Positions 12,405 through 25,382 are shown, counted from the stretch's first letter. The stretch: DNA of 64,000 nt from Archegozetes longisetosus (GCA_018873245.2 JAEMBT020000001.1:14610220-14674219); one strand, 5' to 3'. A program made the numbers and translations. Notes: generated by a model from the letters alone, not told the origin.

Positions 12405-14614
12405 CTCAGATCATTTTTGAAGCCGAGCTTCAAGTTCGAGATTGAGTATTGAAGACCACTTTTAAATTGAAAAGCAATTCATATTATTAATCGTTTAGAA
12501 CTAATTCAACTTTTGATATGGTAATCATCTCTAGCTTGACTTCAATACAGTTTTATATGAATGAGAGTTTGTACCAATGATCATTTGTATAGTATTTAAA
12601 TGATTTATATATTTTTGTTTCTTTACTATTAAACTTAAATCTCTATATTATTTTACTGTAAGTTAACAGTTGAATAATTTACTTAAATCAGAATTTACAC
12701 GTCTTAATGTATACGTTTTGGTGTTTTAGTTGCAAACGTAAGGTTCAGATTGAAAAAAATATTCAATAGTCAATGAGGCTAAATGACTAAAACTTAATAT
12801 TGAATGTCAAGTTTTGGTTTAGGTTTTATCGTTTTGAGAAGCCTTTTTCATATTTGAAGATAGAGAAGAGGCTCTTCTTGCAGTCAATGCTCCAGTTTTA
12901 AAAAATACATTTATATAATATTATACTATGAGTGAGTCAATCTTTTCTCAAAATAATTTCAACATTAATGTCCAGCAGAGTGAAAATTTATTTTTCTCAT
13001 AAACAGTGTATTCATCCCTAAAATTACAGTTATATTGCTTCTAGTTATTAATGTTTAAACATCTGAGCGCTAATTTGTAACTTCTATGCTGATAATACAA
13101 ATGCACACAATATGAATACAAACCATAAAAATCATAAAATGCGTACACACAAGCAAATGGTCGCCTATTTGCATACAGTACCGAATATTAAAGTTTCACT
13201 CCTTATAGTTATTATGGCTTAAGTGTATACATTCTTAACTTATTCAAACACTTTGTTTGCTATAGTTTGCGATTTTGATTACTCTTTGAGCAGATTTTCT
13301 TTTGAACTTTTTTGATTCTATGTTTAACTAGATAACTTTATGTATTTTATCGCAAACGTTCAGTTTTTTACCTTATTTTGCATAACTTTACAAGTTGTGT
13401 ATACATTTTGTTCAACTTATTATTCCAGTTCTCTTCATGATTTCTTAAGATTTCGATCATTTTCGAGTTTTCTTTCGAACTGTTTGTTATTTTCTACTCA
13501 AGTTATTACATGATATCAAGTTTGTGTGCCACTTTCTGTCCTTTGAAAGATTGACTTAAGCTTAAAGATAAGTAATTGAAAGTAAGTCAATTGAAAAAAG
13601 ATACTGTTTTTAATGTTTGTTCAAAGCCTTTTACTTTTGAAATTGATGTGCTCTATCGATTTATTTTAGAAGAAAGATTCCACATTAGGCTATTGTACGC
13701 GGGTAAAAATGGGTGAAGACTTTTGACCTTGCAGTTCAATCGCAAATTGGGTGACATCTTCGATCGAATTATTATACCTTTGTTACTTGTGGTTCAGAAG
13801 AAAAAATTTCTCATTATTTTAACATTATGTCTATGTGGAAAAAATTACCTTCAAAAGATCATTTTATACCCACTTTCACTGCAAATCTTTCGAGTTTTGG
13901 CTTAAAAATCAACGAAAAGGGGATGATTTTGGGAAAGCCTTAAAGTAATACAAGACCAGGAACATGTACAAATGGATGGTTGAACTTTTTGAAGATTTCC
14001 AATGGCAAAATGTAAAAATTGGGCTCAAGACCCAGGATTTGATTTTTTTCATTTTACCAAGATGAGATCCTAATATCTTATCCTTCACTCATCATTGCTT
14101 TCCTCAATTTCTCCTGAATTGAATGTATTTTCTAGTTCTTGAAACGTTTTACGTTTTGGGTTTACGTCTAGTTGTATATGGCACCAGTTGTATGCGAACA
14201 CATTCCTACTGTTGTTTAGGTTTAACTTTTGCTTTCAGCTCAGCTAAATCTAAATAAGACTCAAATTCGAAGATGTCATGAAGTTCTTTTCAGATGTTAA
14301 GATATGTCAGTAGATATCATTTACTTGTTTTAAAAATAACTTTGAAGCTATCTTATAACTATGTTATGAAATATTATTAAAAGTTAGAACAATTAAAACA
14401 TATTTCAGTTTAAAGTTTTAATCTCGAATCAAACAGATTCTTAAGTTTAAATAGTAGACAAATGAAGGAATAAAGTTTTAAATTACAATTTATTCATGAG
14501 AAAGTATTGAAAGTACATTAAAATCATATTTAATCATTGTGAAAGTTGTTCGATATATTTTTACAAATAGAGGTGAATCGTATCTTTTATATGGTAAGTT
14601 TTCGCAACATTGAA
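12405..14614. other. 3' flank of channel gene A; repeated in other units
   Basis: No gene that I can support. Segments near 13370-13470 resemble 45690-45800 and 51345-51470, which are the 3' flanks of channel units C and D. The stretch 12905-13010 resembles 49150-49265, upstream of unit C. The duplicated unit is therefore larger than the coding sequence. Confidence 0.5.
14500..14505 (-). terminator. Putative poly(A) signal of channel gene A
   Basis: AATAAA on the minus strand about 110 bp after the stop codon, in a context that recurs after genes B (30195-30200), C (45924-45929) and D (52604-52609), and on the plus strand after F (about 57498). The equivalent site after gene E has lost the hexamer. 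Confidence 0.5.
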
Positions 14615-16912
14615 TCATTTATAAAACAATCTTTTCATTTTTAGACAAAATTTGGTGATTAGTGTAATTAAATCGAAGATAGAAAGAGAAGATAAGCCAA
14701 ACCATAGACCTAAAACTCCACCCAAATTATAAATGAATCCATTGATGTCTGTCTTCAAAGTTTCGGTATATCTTAAATGATCAGAACTGATTGGAATCAA
14801 ATTGAAATTTGTTGAGTTAAACATTTGATATGATTTAGTGTTGAAATTAAAATGAATTGAATTACATTCACGACCACATTTAGACTCACAATATTCTAAA
14901 CTTTGTGATAAAAAAGATTGATTATAAAGAAAATGTGATTTACAGAACTTGTAATTTTTCGTTTTCAAGTGCTGGTCAAGATCGAGAAACGAAATAATAT
15001 TTAATTTAGCTATACACTTATATTCTCTGATGGAAATATCGATGAGGCAATTGAATCGACAATATTCTGGCTCATGACTAGAGTAAATAATTAGATCGTT
15101 AGAGTAAGAATTGCAATAGTTTTTTCTTGTATTCAATACTTTTAGAGAATATGATCTGTAAAACGAATTGACTTTTGTTTCTGAATGTAAAGTCATTATT
15201 TCAAATTTGAAGGTTGAGAAAGAACCAATATAAACTAAACCTTCGAATAAGTTTGTCGGAAGTTGAAAGCTAATTTTGTCCAAATTTTTTCCGATATCCA
15301 TATTATGTAATAATTGTTTGAAGCTATCATTTAGATTACCAAAATAGAAATTGCCCAAATAATATAACGACCTCTCTAATTGTAATAGAGGCTCAGGACA
15401 TGCAATTTTCTTATTTTTAATTTCAATTTCACACGATTTGAAAAATTGTTCATAACTCGAATTAACTTTGAATCGATCGTACTTTCTTTCATTTAACATT
15501 TTAGAGAAAATATGAAAATATAACTCATCCTTTGGTAGACGTTGTAAGTAAATATTTTGTTCAGTTGTTCTGTCGAGTGATTTATTCAGGTAATTGTGTT
15601 CTATTCTCTCGAGTGTTTCTTCACTGAAAAGAGGTACAACAAAGACTAATTTTGGTAATGTTTTGATTTGTTCTATACTCAAACGAGTAATTGTTTGTTC
15701 ATTTAGGAAGTTTACAATCACTTCATTGACTTGATATGACATGAGACAAAAAAATATTAACTTAAGTAAACAAACAAATATCAAACGAAGATTAATTTGT
15801 GTTCGAGTTTTGATAGTAGAATGTAAATTGACGCCAATTGATATTAGAAGTGAGTTTATCATGCGAAAAATGTTCACAAATGATTGACTGGCCAGGCGAA
15901 AGAAAGAGGTTCCGAACCACATCGAAGATATTGATCCGATCGAACACAAATATCCAATTAAGTCCATTTTCGGACTATGAATATAAAACATTTCCTCATC
16001 AGATGTTTTAAATAAAGAATGCGGATATCAATCCTTCAAGCAAAGGGTTATTGATGATATTTTTGATTGTTTCGATGTGATATATATTATTGCAATTCCT
16101 TTTACATGTGTTTTTTAACACATTTCTATCGAGCTTTACGTTACAATTGTTTTCCATGCAAAAGGTCTTATTGAAAAAATGAATATCACCATAGAACCAT
16201 TTTCTGTGACATCTGCATTTTTGAAACTCTTTTTTCATCATATATTTGACAATACAGTCTTGTTGAGATTTCGGTGCGTCCGCAACACCAGAATATGAAT
16301 CATAATCTTGACAGTCGGTCTGGTATGGATGTGGTAGTAATATTTCATAAGAAGCATCCAATTCGATTTGGTATCCGAAACCATCCCTCAAATTGAAAGA
16401 ATCACTTAATATATTTGGAGGTGTTTTAGTTCCATGAATATTCACATTGACATTCGAAATATTTAAATCATTCGATGTTATTAGTAAATCTGCAAGAAAT
16501 TGATGATCTCTTGCTTCGAAATCATTGAGAAGTTTGCTTAAAAATGTGATACACAACGGTGAATAGTGTGTTGCACTTATTATAGGCTTAGACGATTCAT
16601 GGCAACGTTTCCTGTTTTCAGTTCCTAACTGAATTCCACACTTTATATTGAAGTCCAACTCAATCGAGTATATTTTATAATCATATTTATTTGACTGTGT
16701 TTCATCAAATTTTCTGCTGCATATCGTAATGGATGGTATTTCATGTAATATATGCTTAGACTTCAAATCAACAACGGTTTCATAATTCAGATAATTTATA
16801 GTCAAATTAATTGTTTGATATATATATATAGTATTAATATGACGAAACGTACAATTTTTTGAATTAGTTTTAAGTGAAAAATCTGGTGGATTTGATTGCA
16901 TCGTTCGAACAT
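14615..16912 (-). pseudogene. Two-module DEG/ENaC channel, copy A (frame-broken)
   Basis: A paralogue of gene D covering both modules. The start region (Met at 16912, reading MFERCNQIHQ) is in one frame. The body of module 1 (to 16008) is in a second frame, after an indel in an AT microsatellite near 16830. Module 2 (15991-14615, 458 codons) is back in the first frame, after an indel near 16008 just before FYIHSPKMDLIGYL. Module 1 retains PSITIC and the CQDYDSYS cysteine region. TM2 retains FGTS at the filter position, and module 2 ends with LGLWFGLSSLSIFDL. The longer upstream start used by B and D reads MCILHKF then stop. Either a pseudogene or a gene with sequencing errors in low-complexity tracts. 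Confidence 0.85.
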
Positions 16913-17657
16913 TTTGAGTATGATTCTCAAGAGTTAATTATAGCGGTCACATTTAACCGATTACAACACTAAAACTTATGTAAAATACACATTCACTACT
17001 ACCAATAAGTGTATATTAATCTGTGATTTAAATTAATAGGTTAAACACCAATTGTATAGCAATATGATTCAGAAAGTAAACGAAATCGATCTAATAACTT
17101 ACATTGATTGCATTGAAAACATATTGTGTTTTTGCTTCAATACTAATACAATACTCATATGAAGTTCAATGTTTCAACTATTCGCTCGATAAGACTATCC
17201 GCGATATCTCAAAAATATCCATAAATATGAATATGAGAGGTCAATTGACTTCTTTTCTCATAAACATAGATTGTTTTTGAACTAAGTATTACATCAATAC
17301 TTGAGGGGATGCCAAACAAATATCATCTTCAACATATTGTCACTATTATTGAATTCAATACAAACATGAAAACAAGACAGCATATCATTATACCAATAAT
17401 TATTGTTTTAGTTGTAGTAGTGATCATGAGATAACAAGACTTAAGAAGAGACTTAGAAAGTATATAATTTTTAAGTCAAATTTTAGTTTTATTTATACGA
17501 ATTTTAGTATGGTTTTTAAGCATCGTACGGTTCGTAGGTTTTTAGCTCGTATTTAAATTTAATAGTAATTTTGATGAGGCATACAAATTTTATACAAAGT
17601 TTTATCATAAACAAAAATCTCATAAACTCACTTATAGAAAAAAATTTTATTTTATCT

Positions 17658-17792
17658 CCTAACACGACATTACAGCGCGAACAAACACCGCGTACGACAT
17701 TATCACGCAAACGACAATACCGCGCGGTTGTGTCGTTTGCGTGGTATTGTCGTTTGAGCGTAGTCTTGCTTGCGCGGTAATGTCATGTAATC
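17658..17792. mobile_element. CpG-rich foldback element with 9-bp duplication
   Basis: 135 bp flanked by ATTTTATCT at 17649-17657 and 17793-17801. The unit B flank has a single ATTTTATCT at 33367-33375 with no insert, an empty site. The centre (17704-17743) is a near-perfect 40-bp palindrome with arms CACGCAAACGACA and TGTCGTTTGCGTG around ACCGCGCGGT. The outer parts are also inverted copies. No ORF of its own; short frames crossing it are accidental. Confidence 0.85.
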
Positions 17793-18165
17793 ATTTTATC
17801 TTTAGCCAGTCATTATTTTCTCTTAGAAAGCACGGCCTTAATTTAGTCACAAAATAAGATAAATTCTATAAATTATTGTTAGTTTCAAATACGATTTTGT
17901 GAAAATGTGTTATTATATCATTTGAACACAAAATTGTATTTATAATTTACAATTGATTGAAGAGTTTATTATATGTTTATGTTACTGAATTAAAGCCATG
18001 CTTTCTAAAAGAAAAAATGACTGACTAAATATAAAATAAAATTACTTTCTATGATTAGTGAATTTATGAGATTTTCGTTTGTGATAAAGACTTTGTAAGA
18101 AATTTGTAAGTCTTATCAAAATTACTATTAAGTTCAAACACGAGCTGAAAAGCTCCCTATTGTAC

Positions 18166-18717
18166 TGTATTGCAAATAATAAATCGATCATACTCCTACA
18201 ATAGCACTTATTTACATATATAATCAGTACTCTCTATTAAGTGCTAATAAAAGGAGTAAAGATTAATATGCACACAAAATATGCATTTAATTGATATATT
18301 ATCGAACCGAATGCATATTTTTCGTATACTCTTTACTCCTTTTATTAGTACTTAAAGGAATACTGATCGTCCAAAATAAAACTAAACTCAGATAAAGCAG
18401 TTAAAGGCTTTTACAATTTGATATTTTAATCGCAAGTAATATCAATTACTCATATACTGAAAACTTTATCTATCAAAATGAACTTTTACTGATCTAATGT
18501 AGTTTACAAAAATAGTGTTTAGAAATATTCTCTACAACATATGCTTATTAATGCTATTAATGTCAATTATAATCACATTTGTTAATCCTTTTTTACCAAA
18601 TTTATCAGCAAGTTCTTCTCTAGTTCGATCTGCTTCAAGTTTAGTTGTATTTTGGACAATCTGTATATGTAAATAAGTGCTATTGTAGGATATGATCGAT
18701 TTATTATTTGCAATACA
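18166..18717. mobile_element. Non-autonomous element, 552 bp, with empty site in unit B
   Basis: Begins TGTATTGCAAATAATAAATC and ends with the inverted copy; the TIRs extend about 60 bp. Unit B at about 37840-37860 runs continuously across this point (CCCTATTGTAC then CTTGATCTG), so the sequence was inserted after the units duplicated. No transposase; the 70-codon minus-strand ORF inside is probably accidental. Confidence 0.75.
18225..18367. mobile_element. Hairpin MITE nested in the 552-bp element
   Basis: Inverted arms CAGTACTCTCTATTAAGTG and CAGTATTCCTTTAAGTACT (right end reverse-complemented), both followed by AATAAAAGGAGTAAAGA. About 143 bp in total, with no coding capacity. Confidence 0.65.
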
Positions 18718-19397
18718 GAACTTTGATCTGCTAATGGTATCCATTTTTGGTATTAATACTATATTTTATAATACTTGTGTTAAATTTATGAAAAGAACTT
18801 TCTCAAGCTAATTTAATTAAATATGCTGCATGTCTTATGCAATTTTTCTGACTTACTATTAATTGTGTTTACCTTCTTAATAGATACAAGCTTATAGGAT
18901 ACCTTACACTTTAAGGATCTCATTTTGATAGTTATGATTATTACCTTAAAGTCATGCTTAAATTTATTTTTTAAGCAATAAACTTGTTACTAATTTATTA
19001 TCAGATTATTTAACAATCAACACATAATATGAAAATTTTATACGAAGAAATAGTTCTAGCATTGAGTTGTATTGAAAATAAGATTTAAAATATGTAAAGA
19101 GTAAAATAAAATCGATTATCACAAAGCAATCAAATTTGATATAAAACTCCAAATTCTTCAATATTTTAGTCACTGATCATTTATAAAACTTATTCTTTAA
19201 AATGATCTAATAATAGACAGAATATTTACATTTTAAGTTCTTCCTGAAGTTAACAACATTTTTCTTATAAAATCAATAATAAGTTTGAGTAACTGCAACG
19301 TTAATGTCCTTTGCCTGAGTGGAGTCCAACAAACTTATTTCTGAATTACTGAGAATTCTATACTTCATAATGACTATCAACAAAGAAATTTTCATCA

Positions 19398-20075
19398 GAA
19401 TAGTTTCTGAAATGGAGTGTAAGTTTAAAATAGTCAAATATACTCTATTAGTATTACAAGTATTAATCCTGATGGAAGCAACTATTATGTTAACTCAAGT
19501 TATTCAACAGAAGTATAGACAGCGAAAAAATTATCATTAATGATTATCCATACGATGATGAAGAATTACAAGATTCTGGTAAGTTATAAGTGTTTTATGT
19601 TCGAATTTTTTGTGTAGTCATTCTCTACAAAGTATCCTGTTTTGTTTATAGGATAAGTAAATGTAATTTTAATAAAATTTTCTCAATAATATATTGAATT
19701 GATTTAAGAACTTCTAATAAAAAACCTGTAATTACGACTTAAAGCCTTTCGTTATAAATATTAATTATTGGAAAATTTATTAACAAGTAACGGATAGTAC
19801 TTTTGGAAATGAATTATGATGAATAAGTATGAATAATTGACTTTAATTAACTAGAAATGAACAGTTTGGTTATAATCGGAACATTAGTATCACGATTTAG
19901 TATACTAGCATTCGGAGTATATGCAGTGATAAAAGAAAAGTTAAGGTTAACCTTACTCCTTTTTGTAGTATACATCAGATACATCATTTACAACTTATTA
20001 TTTCATGTAATGGTATACTCTCTATATTCACAGCTAAATATTATTATTATGATTATAGAAATGGCTGTGACATAA
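19398..20075 (+). pseudogene. Possible two-exon small membrane protein, exon 1 frame-damaged
   Basis: Exon-like block about 19410-19580: MECKFKIVKYTLL and a hydrophobic run, then an acidic NDYPYDDEELQDS segment ending at a GT donor. A second block at 19857-20075 has two more hydrophobic segments around VIKEKLRLTLLLF. Together they resemble a small four-pass protein, but I cannot name a family. Exon-1 paralogues occur at about 38720-38980 (interrupted by a MITE) and 49790-49880, each upstream of another channel gene. Comparison with the 49790 copy (MLTQVIGQCIDSEQ, in frame) shows a 1-nt indel here after MLTQVIQQ. Function unknown. Confidence 0.3.
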
Positions 20076-20392
20076 TTCACATTTATCTATATATTGTAGT
20101 GATCTGACCCTGACTCAAGAGCCAGTCAGTCTGACACTACTCAACTATTGAAAAGTTAATCGTCGACTAATGAACGAACTAAGAACTTTTGACATTAATG
20201 TCACCCCTTCTTAGAAATAATAAGATATAAAAGGCGTGCTTTCAAACGAGACACGCAGTTGTTGATGTAGTGTCTGTAGCTTGAATTAATTTTTATGAGT
20301 AGATAATTTATCTTTACTTCAATATTAGTCATTAAGCGAAATGATAGTTTGGTAGATATGAGTTGGTCAAATAGATAAAGATATTAATATTA

Positions 20393-22029
20393 TTACTCGT
20401 CCAAAAAGAAGATGCACAAACACCTCTAGAGTTAGAGGTCTTAACAAAATATAAACTTTAACTTTAATAACCAATAGAAATTGAACAATTAATTAAGCAA
20501 TAAATTTGAAAAAATACAAGAAAGCATATTTACATATTACAAAATATTTAATAATTTAATAACAATATTTTAATTAGGGAAGAAATTTGTACAATAATTG
20601 TGTTCATTAAGTAATTCATTATTGATTATTTGATCCTTAATCCAAAAGTCTGATTCAATTTTTACATATCTAATGCATTTTTGCCAAAAAATGTGATCAA
20701 TTTTTTAAAGGCATTAGAAATAAACTTATAAAATTCCATCTAATTATTATTAAAATTGTGTTTTGAAACAATTTTTTAAGTTGAGCCCAAATTAATTCGA
20801 TGGGTTAAGCTCACAATGATAAGGGGGCAGACGAAGGGGGTTATGACCAGATTTGAAAATTATGTTATCGACATTAAAATTTTTGGCAAAAGTATTTTCT
20901 TTGACTAGATTTAATAAATCACATTTCTTTGCATTTTCACAGAATTCAATTTTATTAAAAATAAGCCACTTTTTAATTTTTATCTTATTATCACACTGTA
21001 CCGGGGGTTTATTGTACTGTCTAGAATGAGTACTGGCGTTGTCTAATACAATGACAGATTTTGGGGGCAAATTTGGGAAAAGTTTGTTTTGGAGCCAGTT
21101 CTCAAATTTCGCGCCATTAATTTCGCCATTAATGAATATTTGTTCTGCTCCTTGAACAAAACTATTTTCAGAACCCGCGTGAATGATGGAATAACAGGTT
21201 CCTTTGCCAATTGAAATTGTAATCTTAATTTTTTTAAATTATTAAGTGGTCTTAAAATTTTGTACTTGACGTAATTTTTGTGTACCAAAGTTTCATCAAT
21301 ATATACAAATAGTGAATTGGAGAATTTTTTTCTAGTCTTCGTTTTTCTATTAAATAATTAATTCTCTTACGTTTGTTTTCAATTTGATTAATAAGTTCAG
21401 ATCTAATAATTTTATTTGTGTTATGATATTTATAACCCATTTTGCGAAACAAGTTAAAAAAAAGTTGTTCGTGCACAGTTTTGGAACGAAAGGGGATTTT
21501 CAGTTATAGATTTTGACTTTTGGAAGACGTCATTTATAGATAGAAAAACTTTTTCTTTATTGAAATCGCTTATAATATCATCAATTTTGCCAAAATCATC
21601 ATTATTATAGTTAAATCTAGCGTGAAATACCTTTTTTTCTTCGGCGATTCACAACCATTTGCCAAAATATTATAAACAGACCGCCGCGAAATTCTGGTCA
21701 AATTCATTATATCATCAATTATGTCGCCTTTTTTCATCTTTGGCACTCCTTTAGTCAATTCATTATATCGTTTAATTACGACTCTTTTCAGTTGAGACGT
21801 AATATAAACCCCTTTTCCACATTCAGATTGTCTTTGCCACAAGTTTTCATAATTTAATCACAATTAAATCAATTTTATCACAGTGTAATTTTATGTAATA
21901 AATACAGTATTTTAATGTTTATGTTGAAGTGCTTTTTTATTGGTTAAAAAGTTTTGTGTAAATTTCATTTTTTTTTGTTAAGATCTCTAACTCTAGAGGT
22001 GTTTGTGCATCTTCTTTTTGGACGAGTAA
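20393..22029 (-). mobile_element. Tc1/IS630-superfamily transposon with TA duplication
   Basis: TIRs of 57 bp with one mismatch (20393-20449 and 21973-22029), starting TTACTCGTCCAAAAAGAAGA, flanked by TA at 20391-20392 and 22030-22031. The inside is a minus-strand transposase. At 1637 bp its size is right for a complete element. Confidence 0.92.
20792..21842 (-). pseudogene. Tc1/IS630-like DDE transposase, frame-broken
   Basis: Four overlapping or adjacent frames in order: 21842-21570 (helix-turn-helix region with LTRISRRSVYNIL), 21476-21252, 21288-21043 and 21070-20792. The last has the catalytic-core signatures SVIVLDNASTHS (second Asp) and LRLPPYHCELNPSN, where the third acidic residue normally follows about two residues later (NPIE in relatives). 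The coding sequence is interrupted by at least three frame changes, so the element is not autonomous now. It lies between channel units A and B. Confidence 0.8.
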
Positions 22030-22389
22030 TAACATTATATATGATAATTTACCATACAATCCATACTATGTCTAAAGGCCAAAAATGTATTACTTCTTAT
22101 GACATAAGAAAAAAATTAAATTTTCTTTTCAATATTAATGAGCGAATAAATTATTCATTAAACTACGTATAGCTTAATAATTAAGCAAAACTTTTAAATT
22201 TGGCCCCTTTCAGAATAGTAATTCTTGTAAGAACAATTATAATAAAATATTTATTGTAAGAGTTACAGTTGGAATGAATAGTTGTAGCATTATTAGGTCC
22301 TCATATGAGTGAAGGCTAGTATTCTCACTTATAGGTTGACTTATTATCAGTCAATGCTAATTGTTAATTGTTTCTAATTTTATAAGAAA

Positions 22390-22766
22390 TATACCTCGCG
22401 ACAAAAAGAATTCAGAAAAATTGTAAAGTTCTTAATGATAAATACAATATTTAGGCCTAAAATATGCCTCAAGAATGCATTTGATTCTAATTATTACAAC
22501 AAAAAAATAAATGAAGATTTAATCTGGTCTCCCTCTGCAGATATACGCTTTTCAATGCGTTTTTCAAAATTTTGTAAAACGACACCTATATCTCTAATTA
22601 TAAATTGCCTCATACTTTATTTACATAATTCCTAGTTAAAATTTTGTTAGTTCCTCTTTCTCAATAATATCCTTTATTATTCTTCATAAGCTTCCAATCA
22701 CGTTGAGGTCGAAAATATTAATTCTCAAAATATGCCATGAGTTTCCGATTTTTTGTCGTAAGGATT
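22390..22766. repeat. 380-bp dispersed repeat, copy 1
   Basis: Begins near TACCTCGCGACAAAAA and ends near TTTTTTGTCGTAAGGATTA, giving imperfect inverted ends (GCGACAAAAA and ACGACAAAAA). Other copies: 33770-34145 and 50249-50633, all in the same orientation. No conserved ORF. Probably a MITE. Confidence 0.7.
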
Positions 22767-24212
22767 ACTGATTCCGCATACTTTTGTGAAACCTAGATTC
22801 ATTCTCACAAGATCATGTTTCGAAACAATCAAGTAGAGAATGACAATAGGAATGTGTTTGATGATTTATATCTGGCAGTAATTTTTCAAAATCACATCTG
22901 AATTCAACAAAATATCTTTCACTTCGCAAAAGAGACATAGCAAATAATCGATTAATGAAAACCTGAAGTTTATTTTTTATAATAATTAGAATTTTACTTA
23001 ACTTTGCTCCAAATGACTTGAGTATAATAAAAGAAACAACTTTCGAACTCACAGTCAGGAAATAATTTCTGGAATGTTGCAAAAAGTATTTTCTCATAAT
23101 CAATTTGAATAGAGTTCAGAGAAAACGGAAACTACTCTTTTGAGCTAAAAATAAATAAAAATTTAGTAAAAATGTAAAATAGTTTTAAAATTAATACTAT
23201 TGTCATGTTTATTTTGTGACTTGGGATCTTTTTTAATTAATCTTAGGATTCTTATTAAACAATTTATATTATTTTGTTTTGTTGTTTGCAAGTTGAACAA
23301 ATTGAGATCGGGGACCTCAATGTGAGATCTCAATTCGTTTAAGTAAGAGTCAGGCTGGACTTGTGTTTTAATTTATATCTTCCATACTTACTTTGTAATA
23401 TGCGTCGTATTGATGAATTAATGACATAACACACTTTTCACTATTGATATTAATGTAACTTTATTTTGATAATATGATTTTGCATGTTACACTCTTATTA
23501 ACTTATTCAAACTATATGTCTCTATCTGTTCTCTCTTATACACTTTCCTGCTCTGCTTATATACCTTTTCTGTGTTCTATCTTGTTCTTAAAACTAAAGT
23601 TTACATAATTCTCGATATTTTCTTAGAAAAAACATGTTTTTAAGTAAAAAGTTGAAAGAGAGCTTATTGTTGATAAAATAGACTTTTTATCTATTACTTT
23701 ATCAGTATAATAAATTTTATTTCAATTATATAATAAAACATTTCTTAATTAGTCTATTGCTTAATAATGATAACTTATATAGATTAATTTTACATTTCAC
23801 ACTATTTGAATATTTTTCAGAGATTTTAAGATAATTTAATAAAAATATTAAAACTAGAAAGCTAATCAAATCTTTCATAAAAATATTAAAAATTCTAATC
23901 TTCAATCCCACTAAAAGTTTCGTAATGAAAGCATCATATAAACCTGTCAAATGTAAAATAATCTAACGTACACGAAAATAAACCTAGATAAAATATATAT
24001 CCAAACAATACTAAGCTAAAATAACTTACTTAATCAAAAATCCTAACCTAACATAGTACCTAAGCTAAGCTAGGTAAACCTATTAAATTAATCTAGATCA
24101 ACCTACGCTAAGCTGAGCCAAACTAAACTAAACTAACCTAACCTAACCGAACATAAGCTAGGCTAACCCACCCCAACCATAACCAATCTAATTTAACTTA
24201 ATAATTTTTGCA
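22767..24212. other. Gene-free stretch with CCTAA-like tract
   Basis: Short ORFs here look accidental. The end (about 24040-24170) is a degenerate tract rich in CCTAA and CTAAG units, including ACTAACCTAACCTAACC, resembling decayed arthropod telomere repeats. Confidence 0.5.
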
Positions 24213-24731
24213 CTATTTAAAAAAATAGTAAGTCATATCTTCTTTAATGAGCATATTGAATACTCTTTCGTAGGTACTCTGAGACTTATCAGGCATAATA
24301 TAAGTAAGTGGCTGGATTTTCTTTACCGAACCTCCGTAGTCTCCCATTTTATATATTACATAAAGTTGATAGAAAAATTTAGGACATGCTTTAAAAGTTC
24401 CATCCATCATCAATTTCATTCCATTACCAGCCTTTCTTAAAAATTCAATTGTCCCAAAATAACTATCCTCAGAACCATCTTCTGCCAGTATGAATGGCTT
24501 CCCATCAATGGTTTTGAGATATTCACCATTAATAGTAACTTGACTTTTAATATGCGACTGTTGATGGATATCTTTATCCCCAGCTCTCAATAATTTTAAT
24601 TGTATTGTTTCATATTCCAGTCTTGCAAACTTTACGATATCTTCACCATAAATGACTTTACTACGATCGTAATTATCATCATTAAATTCGTTGAAAATAT
24701 CAATTAGTTCATCAAGTGCATTCTCTTTCAT
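24213..24731 (-). pseudogene. MULE-type transposase fragment
   Basis: 172 codons. Its end matches the start of the Mutator-like DDE domain: LMMDGTFKACPKFFYQLY, where D of DGTF is the usual first catalytic residue, then PLTYIMPDKSQSTYERVF. The rest of the catalytic core, the second Asp, the Glu and any C-terminal SWIM finger are missing. I found no TIRs around it. Named from motif recognition only. Confidence 0.7.
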
Positions 24732-25382
24732 CTGTCGAAGATTAATTCATAGAAGAGAATTAAGGAGGTCGTTAATAATGATTGAGTCGGTTCGAAATAA
24801 TAACAGATATTGGGTAGCCTGAGCCTCACGCTCGAAGATCAGGCTAATATCTAAACCCGTTGAGGCTCTATAAAGAAATTTCATTAAAGTAACGATAATT
24901 CAATATCCATACTAATAGAATGTAACCTATCACATGCTTTGGATTTGTGTGAACATCAAATAGCAAATATTTCGTTGAAAATCTGAGCTATCTTTAGCTT
25001 TAACTAAATTAAGACATAGCAATGACTGAATGCTATGCAATTCCAGTTTAAATCTACCTAATCAAAAATTGGTTTATATTTAACAATCATTTAGTTTTAA
25101 GAAAATTTTTAGTTTATATCATTTTTCATGTTACAATTATAATATTAAATGATGTCTTCAATAAGTAATAAAAACAAAAATTCAAGTTTAGTTGATTTAG
25201 TTTTGGGTCAAGTTGAAAAACTATTTAACTTTATGAATGTGAAATGAAACTTGATGTGTGAGATACTAGGCTCAGGCTCAATGAAAATAAGCTTATGTCT
25301 ATCACTATTTGGGGATTCTGTTGAACTATAAATACTTTCCACATATTGGCTCATTTTTAAAAAATTGTTAAAAAGTCATCAC

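Noticed and set aside
13723-13905. 60-codon ORF
   Set aside because: Low-complexity hydrophobic stretch without start context, homology or conservation in other units.
17516-17780. Two overlapping ORFs on opposite strands
   Set aside because: They run through the palindromic foldback insert, which is absent from the paralogous site; coding is accidental.
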